From assembly GCA_024243835.1 (NCBI GenBank), contig JALPMN010000564.1:1-19927 (forward strand): 19,927 bases of DNA. Reading direction: 5' to 3'. Source of the stretch: Enteropsectra breve. Taxonomy: Eukaryota; Microsporidia. Below are positions 7,710 through 15,878 of this stretch, piece after piece. The stretch's first letter is position 1, and each line of letters opens with the position of its first letter. The notes below the pieces were generated by a model, which was given only the letters and a program-made list of their open reading frames with translations, was not told the origin of the DNA and searched no databases. The translations under genes and the position numbers were made by a program.

Positions 7710-8160
7710 TTATCTTGGAAGTTTTAAATAGAGGCAAGTATCAACTACAAACTGATCTGCCGTCTTTATAATATACTCAAAGCTAAAGTATCTAGTAAGT
7801 TTTTCCTTGAAAGTTCTCCACAGTCTTTAGATGTTTTGTATGTGGATTGTGAGGTCCTAAGAATCCGCAAAAAGCTCCTTTTAGCTTATCCTATTAGGTG
7901 AATAAACTATAAATCTTAGCTGATAATATTCCTCCCAGTAATCAGAAAGTTTACTTTCCTTTAGCTTAACAAGTGTTTTTTCAAAACATCCATATTTACT
8001 AGAAGTATTTTCTATCATTTAGATCCATATTATTACCAAGATGCAGCGCTAATTGGCAAACTTGGCTTGAGTAAGGTTACTAAAAATATAGGGGAGAAAG
8101 AGGTTTGGCGTTATTTTACCAAAATAAGAAATTTGCCTGATTTCTCTCTAAACATAGCAC
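7710..8160 (-). pseudogene. Decayed ISXO2/IS1595-like transposase
   Basis: One minus-strand frame, with no frameshift, reads like the core of an ISXO2-type DDE transposase but carries five in-frame stops (8049-8051, 8019-8021, 7881-7883, 7857-7859, 7827-7829) before the final one at 7710-7712. Recognisable pieces are M-I-E-N-T, then LSDYWEEYYQL (the family D-x-W-x-x-Y motif), IHIQNI-stop-RLWRTFKEKL (the family H-T-Q-x-I-E-x-L-W-R-x-x-K signature, with stop for Glu), and SFEYIIKTADQFVVD. The 5' part (8022-8160) is poorly preserved and its boundary is approximate. I saw no terminal repeats. This identification rests on remembered family motifs, not a search. Confidence 0.6.
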
Positions 8161-8235
8161 ATACCATTAACAAAGTAAAGATAATAAAATAGCACTGCAT
8201 CGTATATAATTTTATTTTAACCAACATAGTTTGAT

Positions 8236-8493
8236 TCATTCTGTAATAAAGTCATTTTGATAGGTGTAGAATAGAAAGTTACCAATTTTAAATTGAAATC
8301 TAAACGGATACTTCCATGTCTTACACCTCTCATACAAACCCCATTTCACACGTTTTATATCCGCAGCATGCCAGCAAATGAACTTCCTCAAAGAAGGTAT
8401 ATCGTGAGGCCTGACGATCTCACTCGAAACAACTACTATAGAGCAAAGGATGACAAGTAATGCAAGCACAAGCACACATGTCTTTCTATTCAT
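8236..8493 (-). CDS. Small secreted two-cysteine protein, paralogue 4
   Basis: 85 aa, unrecognised family. Signal peptide M-N-R-K-T-C-V-L-V-L-A-L-L-V-I-L, hydrophobic to about residue 23, likely cut near S24. Core: C40 followed by W (as in paralogue 3), 16 residues, C57, K-T-W-K, then Y-P-F (62-64); this is the only member with 16 rather than 19 residues between cysteines. The tail FRFQFKIGNFLFYTYQNDF resembles that of paralogue 3 and predicts beta structure. AATCAAAAATAAAAC lies 27 nt before ATG, and AATAAA lies about 20 nt past the stop. It is the sister duplicate of the gene at 7079. Probably exported; function unknown. Confidence 0.75.
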   Translation of the reverse strand: MNRKTCVLVLALLVILCSIVVVSSEIVRPHDIPSLRKFICWHAADIKRVKWGLYERCKTWKYPFRFQFKIGNFLFYTYQNDFITE

Positions 8494-8730
8494 TAGATCT
8501 TATTTACAATCTGTTTAAAAGTTTTATTTTTGATTTATCAATAATTTAATTATAATAGGCTTCTTACAAATAATCTTTGCATCTAATATTGTAATCTTAT
8601 AGATATAGAATATTGTAATAGAAGGATTCACTATAAACGCTGATACTTTCCATTACCTTTTTCATGCATTTGAGATATTTTAATTTATAAAATATGATCA
8701 CTATTATTTAATTTACTATATTAGATAAAC
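8494..8730 (-). repeat. 5'-flank duplicate shared with secreted paralogue 3 (copy B)
   Basis: Colinear with 7361-7595; see that entry. The shared patch at 8675 has the same 181-bp offset. Confidence 0.65.
8521..8535 (-). promoter_or_regulatory. AATCAAAA-type upstream element of secreted paralogue 4
   Basis: Minus strand AATCAAAAATAAAAC, then TTTTAAAC, ending 27 nt before the ATG. This is the match closest in sequence to the elements of the two large USP-like genes. Confidence 0.65.
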
Positions 8731-9383
8731 TTTTGACTAATAATCGGATTTTTATTCAAATAAATTTATTTGTAGCTTCAAAAATACAAATATTTTTCGT
8801 ATTACAATGCATTCATTTGGGTTTTCCTAATAGCCAAAAGCATAATCACTTAATTCTTAGAGGAAAAATTAAAAAATGATCTTCCGAGTTTTTATCTCAG
8901 TAAAAATTGTTAGAATGAAAATCAAAGCGTATAATCTTGTTTCCTACTAATGTTATTAAAAGATACTGGTTTTATTCACTATAAAAAATCATAAGCTTTT
9001 GCTTGTCCACTAAAACTTGTATTATCTAGCCTGTTCCCAGATACTTTTTGAATGCTAATTTATTCACATAAAGGTCTTGCTATTGATTAATATAATTGAA
9101 CTTTAAACCGTGGATGGATTCTATTTTACATAGAATTAGAAAATCTATATATAAAGATCTCATTCTGTATCAACATTATTAGTGTAGATATCAAATAGAT
9201 ACCAAAACTGCCATTTGTTAGTCTTAAAATTTTATTACAAGAAACATATTCAAATTAGTCCTCTAATACTTGTATTTTCTTCGATTTCAAAAGAACATGA
9301 AAACAACCATTAAATGTGATACCCTCAAACGAATTTTACTTATCTTAATGCTTGTCGTTAAGTACAGAGAATAAAATTTTATT
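8731..9383. other. AT-rich spacer, nothing recognised
   Basis: No frame with a plausible start and composition, no RNA-gene-like motif and no clear repeat. It ends in the AATAAA (minus, 9378-9383) that abuts the CBP20 stop codon. Confidence 0.5.
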
Positions 9384-9881
9384 TTAGTTGCTATCATCAA
9401 ATCTGTTTACACCCCTGAACCTTTTGCCGTCATTGTCATATGAATTGTATCCCCTGTAGCTCCTCTTTTGTCTTTCGTAGTTGTCTCTCTTCATTTTATT
9501 TCCAAAGATCCCTCTTCCGAACTGTCGCCCCTCGACGAATCCCATGTCTTTGTCTATTGCAAGTGGCTTTCCATCAAGCATAAAGCCCTTAAGAAACTCC
9601 CGTGCTGTTTCTGCATCTTCCTTGTTGTAGTATTCAACGAATGCAAATCCACAGGGCGTCAGTTTGTTGCTGTTGATTCCCATTATGACTCTGCGCACCT
9701 CTCCTGCCATTCCAAAAAGATGCCAGAGCCGCACCTCCTCTATATCGTACTTTATGTTAGTTATGTACAGTGTAGATGAATTTTGGAGCACTGCCACGTA
9801 CTCTTCGTCCGATCCCTGGAATGTCTTCTCTCTGTAGACGTGTTTGGCCTGCTCGCCCAGAATATATTTCTCCAAATCCAT
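9384..9881 (-). CDS. NCBP2: Nuclear cap-binding complex subunit 2 (CBP20)
   Basis: 165 aa. CBP20 binds the 7-methylguanosine cap of nascent RNA polymerase II transcripts in the nucleus, as a partner of CBP80. A single RRM shows RNP2 LYITNI (38-43) and RNP1 CGFAFVEY (77-84). Family hallmarks beyond a generic RRM are present: the N-terminal YREKTFQG (Tyr16, human Tyr20 equivalent), Tyr39 (human Tyr43), VIMGINSNKLTPCGFAFVEYY, and IDKDMGFVEGRQFGRG with Asp110 and Asp112. The human Trp between those two Asp residues is Lys here, and the preceding Arg is Ala. The C-terminal tail is rich in R, G and Y, as usual. Length matches the family (about 156 aa in human). CCC lies directly before the ATG, and AATAAA directly follows the TAA. 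Confidence 0.93.
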   Translation of the reverse strand: MDLEKYILGEQAKHVYREKTFQGSDEEYVAVLQNSSTLYITNIKYDIEEVRLWHLFGMAGEVRRVIMGINSNKLTPCGFAFVEYYNKEDAETAREFLKGFMLDGKPLAIDKDMGFVEGRQFGRGIFGNKMKRDNYERQKRSYRGYNSYDNDGKRFRGVNRFDDSN

Positions 9882-10284
9882 GGGACTTCATGTATCCAAA
9901 ATTAAAACAGCTGTAAAAATAAAGTAAAGTCGCAAAATTAAAACTCTGAGCAATAATTTTATAATTTACATAAAAGCAAAAAGCATAACTCGTATTTTAC
10001 TACGTAAATTTGACTAAGATGCTTCTATCTGCCGCGTGATGCTTCTTTAAAACCTATAATTATATTTTAATCACATTTTTACTATTAGCATCACTATCCC
10101 CAAGCTGCTACTATATAAAGCCATCTTAGTAAAAAATATTTAAGATGCATTTTACATCTTAGGCATTACTTAATTATAAAGTATGATTTAATGAAGCCCA
10201 TTATTTTTTGTCGTGAGGATAATTGCTGCTATTTTAAGAAGGAAAATACCTTTTAAGGCAGCTAATAAATTATAGCTCAATTAA
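9882..10284. other. Divergent spacer between CBP20 and the large USP-like gene
   Basis: Holds both promoters. A 9-bp inverted repeat, ACTAAGATG (10013-10021) and CATCTTAGT (10122-10130), encloses 100 nt; a TATATAAAG just before the right arm has no gene behind it. A roughly 45-codon open stretch at about 10118-10255 (+) with Cys residues lacks features and is not called. Confidence 0.4.
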
Positions 10285-10308
10285 AATCAAAATAAAACTA
10301 TAAAAGCA
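10285..10308 (+). promoter_or_regulatory. A-rich element plus TATA-like box of the first large USP-like gene
   Basis: AATCAAAATAAAAC is followed at once by TATAAAAGCA. It is identical at 22 of 24 positions to 13130-13153. The A-rich part ends 28 nt before the ATG at 10327. Confidence 0.65.
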
Positions 10309-10326
10309 ATTAAATAAGAAAATGCT

Positions 10327-12669
10327 ATGAGGATAGACACAAGAAGGTGTTTTGTTGCTATGCTCTCAGAAGCAGTAAGATGCCACTCCGCTTCGACCAA
10401 CAAGGCTGTAAAGCCTGTTTTAAATCCCAAAAGCTCCTTCTATAAAAAGCTTCCAGATATCGAAGAATCTTCCATTACATCATTTGATCAGCTAGAGCCT
10501 AGCGGTATTAGCACTGACCCACTAAAGATGGATGAAAAAGAGCAAGACGAAGCAAATGGCTTTGATTCTAATGAAAAGCTATATGGTAGCGCTCCCTGTC
10601 CATTGAAATGCCTCACGAACAAACATAAAAACTGCTTTCTAAATGCAGCCCTGCAGACCCTTGCTTGCAACAAGCCCTTGGTTAATATTTTGTCTAAAAA
10701 CAAACTGTCAATCCAAAGCAAAAGTGATGCTTTTCCTATATGCAACTTTCTTATTGATTTTCTTGAGGATTATTCTTGCAGTGGGAAAAAATATGTTGAA
10801 ATGGAAAAATACACAGGCAGAATATACAATTTGCTACAAGTTACTGCCGATCAAACAGACAACATCGGCTTTTTTTCTATTTTGCTTAAAGTGCTATCCA
10901 CTGAGCTGGAAAAAGATCTATGTAGTTACAGAGATGTGTTAAAACAAGTTTCTTTCAAAATGCTCCTGTTTGATGAAAATAAAGAAATGCGCTATGACTG
11001 CGGAAAACTCAATGAGGCAGACAACGCGCCCTTGAACTTAAAGAACAAACTTGCTTTCCTAAATGAAAATGGGTTAGCTGAACAAAGGATCGGCAATTCA
11101 TTTGAAATTACCCCAAGTGATCAAACACTTGAAGATTTATCAGACTCTATTTCCAAAGATTTGGAAGAAAAAAGAGAAAAACTACACCAAGAAGCACATG
11201 ACACACTAACACGCAATAATATTGATGTAAAGTTTGAATATGAAGTTGAAATGCCAAATACACTTTTTTTATACAACAAAAGAATTATAAACCCTGCCAG
11301 TGATGCATTTTGCCTGAGGGGAGGTGCATCTCCAGATGAGGTACTATCTGTGGAGAAGAACAAAGATGAAAAGAAAAGTAATTCAGCAAATGTAGAACTT
11401 AAGACGGAAAATCAAGATAATATTCTTGCTAATAGCACCACTAAAGATACACAGCCAGATATTTCCAAAAGTAAAAGTATTGTTGAGGATACAGCGCTTC
11501 AAACAAAAGTCAAAGTAGTTGATGAATTCGTTTCTGAAAAAAATGATGTTCTGCCAGAAAACAAGGACGGAAAAGTGTTTGATTTTGGTTCCGAAGCAGC
11601 AACCACTGAAAGCAATCCTGTAAACATACAACAACCTTATGCGTCATCAAATGAAGCTCCACAAAATACACCCGCTATTGCTTCTGGCAACGCATCTGAA
11701 AATGATAATGATGATCCACTTGCTACACAGCAGCATGCTTCAAGTTCCTCACTCTTAGCAAGTAGTGAATTAAATACAGAAACTAAAGATGAAAATCATC
11801 TGACAGCTCCTAAATCTCTAGATGAAGATGAGCCGGTCCATAATAACATGAATAATACTATAAAGAGGATTGAAAAATCACTTCAGCAGGACCAGATTAA
11901 TAATCTCGACGAGGAGGACACTCTGCTACAGAAAGCTTTGGATACTTTCGACTTCGAAGAATTAAAAACATTAACGGAAAATCTTATTGAGGCTGCTGAA
12001 GAAAACTGTGCAGAGCTTTATGAAAGACTAAAAAATACTGAGAAAATGATGATCAAAAAGTACGGGGAGAGTTCATTAGCTAATAAAACTGATAAATTAA
12101 AAGAAAAGAAAGCGGAATATGAAAAAAACATTAAAACACTAAAAGAGGAAAATAATGATTTAGATGAGCAGATTCTTAAGGAAATGCAAAAAATTGAAGC
12201 GGCTAAACGAATTAAAAAGGAATGTGAGATGGAGCTGGGGGCTGCCAAAAGGAAAAAGGAAAATCTACAAACTATAAAAAAGTATTCTGAATACTCCAAA
12301 ATGAGATTTAAAAAGCTGTTAAATTTTTATGAATCAAAGGATGTCCGCAACTCTGAAGTAAAAAAACATGTTTCTTCTAATGACAATCAGCATACAGAAA
12401 CAAATCCTCATAAATCTTTTAAATCATTTGAAATCAGAGAGTTTACAACTTTCACAGTTCAGAACAAAACGTTCATCTATCGAGTGGTTGCGATAATAAA
12501 CCATATAGGTAAAAATTGTGATGATGGGCACTTCAATTCTGTTGTATGGAGAAATGGGAATTATTATTTGATTGAGAATGAAGAGATATTTAAGCTACAT
12601 GATGGTTTGGAGCAGTTTAAAGATGTTATTGACTCTAATGCGGTTTATGTGATGCTTGAAAAAGTTTAA
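10327..12669 (+). CDS. Large USP-like protein with coiled-coil insertion (copy 1)
   Basis: 780 aa. A USP-type fold split by a long insertion. The Cys box KNCFLNAALQTL (nucleophile Cys103) is followed by a degenerate QDA-EF region, ADQTDNIGFFSILLKVL (174-190), and a strand MPNTLFLYNKR (309-319) matching the P-x-I-I-V-N-I-S-R strand of the USP at 2411. Then come about 200 residues of acidic, Asn/Ser-rich low complexity (about 340-540) and a strong coiled coil (about 545-665). The C-terminal His box is IINHIGKNCDDGHF (His735), followed by LIENEEIF (Glu750/Asn751). Cys and His are kept, so activity is possible, but the intervening USP elements are reduced. No signal peptide is evident. The ATG at 10327 is favoured by the element at 10285; an in-frame ATG lies 11 codons further on. 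It is followed in tandem by copy 2. Confidence 0.72.
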   Translation: MRIDTRRCFVAMLSEAVRCHSASTNKAVKPVLNPKSSFYKKLPDIEESSITSFDQLEPSGISTDPLKMDEKEQDEANGFDSNEKLYGSAPCPLKCLTNKHKNCFLNAALQTLACNKPLVNILSKNKLSIQSKSDAFPICNFLIDFLEDYSCSGKKYVEMEKYTGRIYNLLQVTADQTDNIGFFSILLKVLSTELEKDLCSYRDVLKQVSFKMLLFDENKEMRYDCGKLNEADNAPLNLKNKLAFLNENGLAEQRIGNSFEITPSDQTLEDLSDSISKDLEEKREKLHQEAHDTLTRNNIDVKFEYEVEMPNTLFLYNKRIINPASDAFCLRGGASPDEVLSVEKNKDEKKSNSANVELKTENQDNILANSTTKDTQPDISKSKSIVEDTALQTKVKVVDEFVSEKNDVLPENKDGKVFDFGSEAATTESNPVNIQQPYASSNEAPQNTPAIASGNASENDNDDPLATQQHASSSSLLASSELNTETKDENHLTAPKSLDEDEPVHNNMNNTIKRIEKSLQQDQINNLDEEDTLLQKALDTFDFEELKTLTENLIEAAEENCAELYERLKNTEKMMIKKYGESSLANKTDKLKEKKAEYEKNIKTLKEENNDLDEQILKEMQKIEAAKRIKKECEMELGAAKRKKENLQTIKKYSEYSKMRFKKLLNFYESKDVRNSEVKKHVSSNDNQHTETNPHKSFKSFEIREFTTFTVQNKTFIYRVVAIINHIGKNCDDGHFNSVVWRNGNYYLIENEEIFKLHDGLEQFKDVIDSNAVYVMLEKV

Positions 12670-13129
12670 ATTTAATTAAAAGATGTAAATAGACATAGTT
12701 AAAATTCATTTTAGTTTAATTATATTCAACTATTATCACCACCCTTTTCAAAATTCTCTGAATTAAACTTCAACAAATATTTATTTGGCATTATCAGGAA
12801 TATCATCGTACTAAGAATGAAAGGCCAAACTATTACATTTTAGTCTTGTTTCGCAAATGACTAATTTCAGTATAGCTTGAAAGGTACTCTTTATTTATTG
12901 CATTTTAATTAAAACATTCCTAGATGGAAAACGTATGTTTTTAATGCTATTCATAGAATCAAGCAGAAAAAAATTGAGACTGGTTTTATGCTTCAAATAT
13001 GCATGAAATAACTTTTCTAGTGGTCTTTTAGCTTTAATGGATTGATAATAAATCGTTTACTATTTTGCACAGTATATGATTGTTTTAATAATAAAAGATT
13101 ACATCATTTAGGGTATATTTAAAGTTAGT
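12670..13129. other. Spacer between tandem USP-like genes
   Basis: AT-rich, about 460 bases, no supported gene. No obvious AATAAA lies close to the upstream stop, unlike most other genes here. Confidence 0.5.
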
Positions 13130-13153
13130 AATCAAAATAAAAGTATATAAGCA
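13130..13153 (+). promoter_or_regulatory. A-rich element plus TATA-like box of the second large USP-like gene
   Basis: AATCAAAATAAAAG followed by TATATAAGCA. The A-rich part ends 27 nt before the ATG at 13171. It is the near-twin of 10285-10308. Confidence 0.65.
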
Positions 13154-13170
13154 GCTCAGAGAAATAAATC

Positions 13171-15588
13171 ATGCAGACAAACAGAAGATATCTTAGCATA
13201 TTGTTCTTTCTAGGATACAGTTTTTGCCTACGAAAGAACTACATTTTCAGGGAAGAACTGGAGGAATGGTATCACTTACACAAATGTACACATCTTAGTC
13301 AGATGAAGAATATAAGTACTGACAGCATAATAAGCCTGTTTTACCTGCAGGAAATCCTATATTCTCCATATTCGGGCCGGCTATTTGGCATGCTGCTACC
13401 ACCACAGATTACACGTAAAAGAGAACATAAAAAAAGGCCACCTGCTTTTGCCAGCGACATGGAAAAGAGAGATGAGCTGATTCTTTCATTTTTACCAAAA
13501 ATAAATGGTATATTCAAACAGGAGGATGATTTTACTGATAAACACTTGCCTTGCATACAACTTCAAGAAAGCAATTCAGATTCTTTACAGCCAGATATAA
13601 AAAGGCAAGAGCCTCTTTTAAATGAAGAAAAGGACATTATATTAACAGGAGCTATACCTGGCGAAAATATCCCGACAGAAGATATTTTAGGGGATGAAAG
13701 CCTGACTATCAATCAATTAAACGAAGCTTTAAATGAAATAAAGCAGTCATCATTTTCCTTATCCCTTGAAAAAAGCAGTCTCCAGGTATGGCCATGCAAC
13801 AAATACAATAACTTTCTGTTCGAACTCAATAATAAAAATCCGAGACAAATGGCTCCGTTAGACCTGGAGCAGGACGAAAACTTTTGTTGTTTGAACATTA
13901 TTTTTCAGCTTATGCTTGCTGACATAAATTTTGGCGCATTTCTCATATCAAATACCACACAGCTAGTAGTAAGTTCAAATCTCGGCTTACTGCAACTGCT
14001 CTACGATTTCATTCAGAGCGAAAATACGGGATGTTTGCAAAAGAATATCCAGGTTTTCTTCAGAGCCTTGCACGATTTATTCGCAGGAGATGCTGAGAGC
14101 CTTAAATCTAACTACAGTATCGGTATTTTTGACTGGTTTACAGAACGTCTTAATAATGAAACTGCGAAATTACCCGCCGACAAAAATAGCAGCCACAATT
14201 ATAGCAAAATACGTTTTAAAAGGGCGCTTGAGGTACATAACAGCCTATATGATCTTGAAACTCTTTTACAGAGCAAGCCTGAATCACCAACAATAAGTGA
14301 GCAAGCTCTGAAAATTAGGAATTTTGTCCCATTTTGCACAAAGGAGCACCATTTTATAAGTTTAAATAGACCCGTCTCTTCTTTACAGGAGGGACTAAAT
14401 GTTTATTTTGAAAGGGTTTATAAAGACTATCAGATTCAAATGAAAAAAGAGGCTTTGGCACTGCAAAATAATGGCATCCAAGACATCAAACTCAAATACA
14501 TTGTCGAGCTACCACAGATAATAATAATAAGATGCTGTTACGATAAGAGTGAAGAAGCTTTACATTTCTTCGAAGATCAAATAATTACCGAATCAGGAAA
14601 AATGATACAACTTGTACAGGAAGAACAGATTGAAAATGAACTAAATGCGGAAAGTATTGCTGTCGCGAAAACGAGTTATTCGAATCAAACGCGAAGCCAT
14701 GACACTGTTGAGGAAAAAATGGAAGAAGCAGAGCATGAAGATCTGAACTCGCTAATAAATCAGTTCCAGAAAATTGAAAATGAGATTGAGCAAGCGAAAA
14801 AATTACTTGGCACTAGAGAAATTGCTAAATATGTTGAAGTAACTCAGCAAATACTAAAAGCAGTAATCAAAAAAGGAGATGAACTATCAGAAAGTATCGT
14901 GGAAAGAAACTCGAAACTGAATGAAATTATTGATTTACAAGAACAGATAAGCGACCAACAAAATTCACAGGCAGAGCTAGTAAAGAAGAATGAGGAATTA
15001 CGCAAACTGCATGCTAAAGCTATCGAAGACAAAAATAAATTGGATAACTTGATTGAGAAGACAATAAAGGTGGTTGATAAGCTCAGTGCTGATTATGAAA
15101 AGCACGAAAGCGCAGCGATTATATTTGATGCCAAGAATATCAATGAGTGGTTTTTAAAAATGAAAAGATTCTACAATGAAAGAATGATAGCAGAAAGCGA
15201 TCAAAATATGAAATCATTCATAGGATCATTCCTAAATGCCGACTATCTCAAGAACAGTAGTAAAGAAAGAAGCCTTTGTCTCCACAAAAAGAACAAAGGC
15301 GGTGTGCCCCTTTCATATGAGCCTTTGAATACTAAAGAGAGAGATTATCGAATCCACACTAATGTTAATATTACTTTGGATGTAAATTCTTGCAACTATC
15401 AGATTAAAGGCGTGATTTCACAGGAAGAAAGTGATGATAGCACAGGGCACTCTGAATGCATAATTTTACAAAATAATAAATATTATGCCATGAGGCATAC
15501 AGGCACAACGGAGGCTGTTGTTGATGAAGGTGTGCTTCAATGCAATAAAAAACCAGTAAGAATTATTTTACAGAGAGTGGACGATTAA
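13171..15588 (+). CDS. Large USP-like protein with coiled-coil insertion (copy 2), probably inactive
   Basis: 805 aa, tandem paralogue of the gene at 10327. The N-terminus has a short hydrophobic stretch (Y7-L20) after basic residues, a possible signal peptide. The degenerate Cys box ENFCCLNIIFQLM (236-248) keeps Cys239 in the nucleophile position but has Phe in place of the preceding Asn. SNYSIGIFDWFTERL (313-327) replaces the QDA-EF box, and LKYIVELPQIIIIRC (441-455) matches the family strand. A coiled coil spans about 525-670 and ends with NEWFLKMKRFYNER, similar to the end of the coil in copy 1. The His box is reduced to DDSTGHSE (His760, usual aromatic replaced by Ser), and the acidic third-residue motif has become AMRHTG. 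Loss of these positions predicts weak or no protease activity. Confidence 0.65.
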   Translation: MQTNRRYLSILFFLGYSFCLRKNYIFREELEEWYHLHKCTHLSQMKNISTDSIISLFYLQEILYSPYSGRLFGMLLPPQITRKREHKKRPPAFASDMEKRDELILSFLPKINGIFKQEDDFTDKHLPCIQLQESNSDSLQPDIKRQEPLLNEEKDIILTGAIPGENIPTEDILGDESLTINQLNEALNEIKQSSFSLSLEKSSLQVWPCNKYNNFLFELNNKNPRQMAPLDLEQDENFCCLNIIFQLMLADINFGAFLISNTTQLVVSSNLGLLQLLYDFIQSENTGCLQKNIQVFFRALHDLFAGDAESLKSNYSIGIFDWFTERLNNETAKLPADKNSSHNYSKIRFKRALEVHNSLYDLETLLQSKPESPTISEQALKIRNFVPFCTKEHHFISLNRPVSSLQEGLNVYFERVYKDYQIQMKKEALALQNNGIQDIKLKYIVELPQIIIIRCCYDKSEEALHFFEDQIITESGKMIQLVQEEQIENELNAESIAVAKTSYSNQTRSHDTVEEKMEEAEHEDLNSLINQFQKIENEIEQAKKLLGTREIAKYVEVTQQILKAVIKKGDELSESIVERNSKLNEIIDLQEQISDQQNSQAELVKKNEELRKLHAKAIEDKNKLDNLIEKTIKVVDKLSADYEKHESAAIIFDAKNINEWFLKMKRFYNERMIAESDQNMKSFIGSFLNADYLKNSSKERSLCLHKKNKGGVPLSYEPLNTKERDYRIHTNVNITLDVNSCNYQIKGVISQEESDDSTGHSECIILQNNKYYAMRHTGTTEAVVDEGVLQCNKKPVRIILQRVDD

Positions 15589-15878
15589 ATAGTGTGTATG
15601 TGAATTTATAGTTTACTAATAATCTTATATCGTTAAAAATATGTTCAATTTCTTAGTCTTTGGCACTGAATGAGAATATAGAAAAGCGTTATGATCAAGT
15701 CCTTTCATAAAATTATGCATTTTATAAAAACGTTTTATCATCTTAGTAAAAACTGAGTTAATTTTATAGCTCTTATTGTATATTTTCTTGGCTAAAATGC
15801 CGATGTTTTGTCTTTTGATCAAATGTATTTTTGTTAATTTCTTCAGGTGAAAAATTTTAAAATCAGTTGGGGGTTCAC
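15589..15878. other. Short spacer
   Basis: AT-rich, no supported gene. It ends with AAAAATTTT and then GGGGG eight bases before the next ATG, a pattern like the AAATTTT and GGG/CCC start signals described for microsporidia. Confidence 0.4.

Noticed and set aside
7965..8195. Open plus-strand frame opposite the decayed transposase
   Set aside because: No ATG near its beginning and no recognisable motif; it is in antisense codon register to the ISXO2-like frame, which explains its openness.
10118..10255. Short Cys-containing open stretch (M-K-P-I-I-F-C-R-E-D-N-C-C) upstream of the large USP-like gene
   Set aside because: Too short, no upstream start signal at a sensible place, and only a faint likeness to transposon N-termini.
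15625..15822. 65-codon minus-strand frame between two genes
   Set aside because: It begins at TTG, has low-complexity Lys/Ile/Asn composition and overlaps only spacer.
15867..15878. Start of the large secreted protein at 15867
   Set aside because: It is a TTG; the ATG at 15879 gives a good signal peptide and follows a GGGGG tract.
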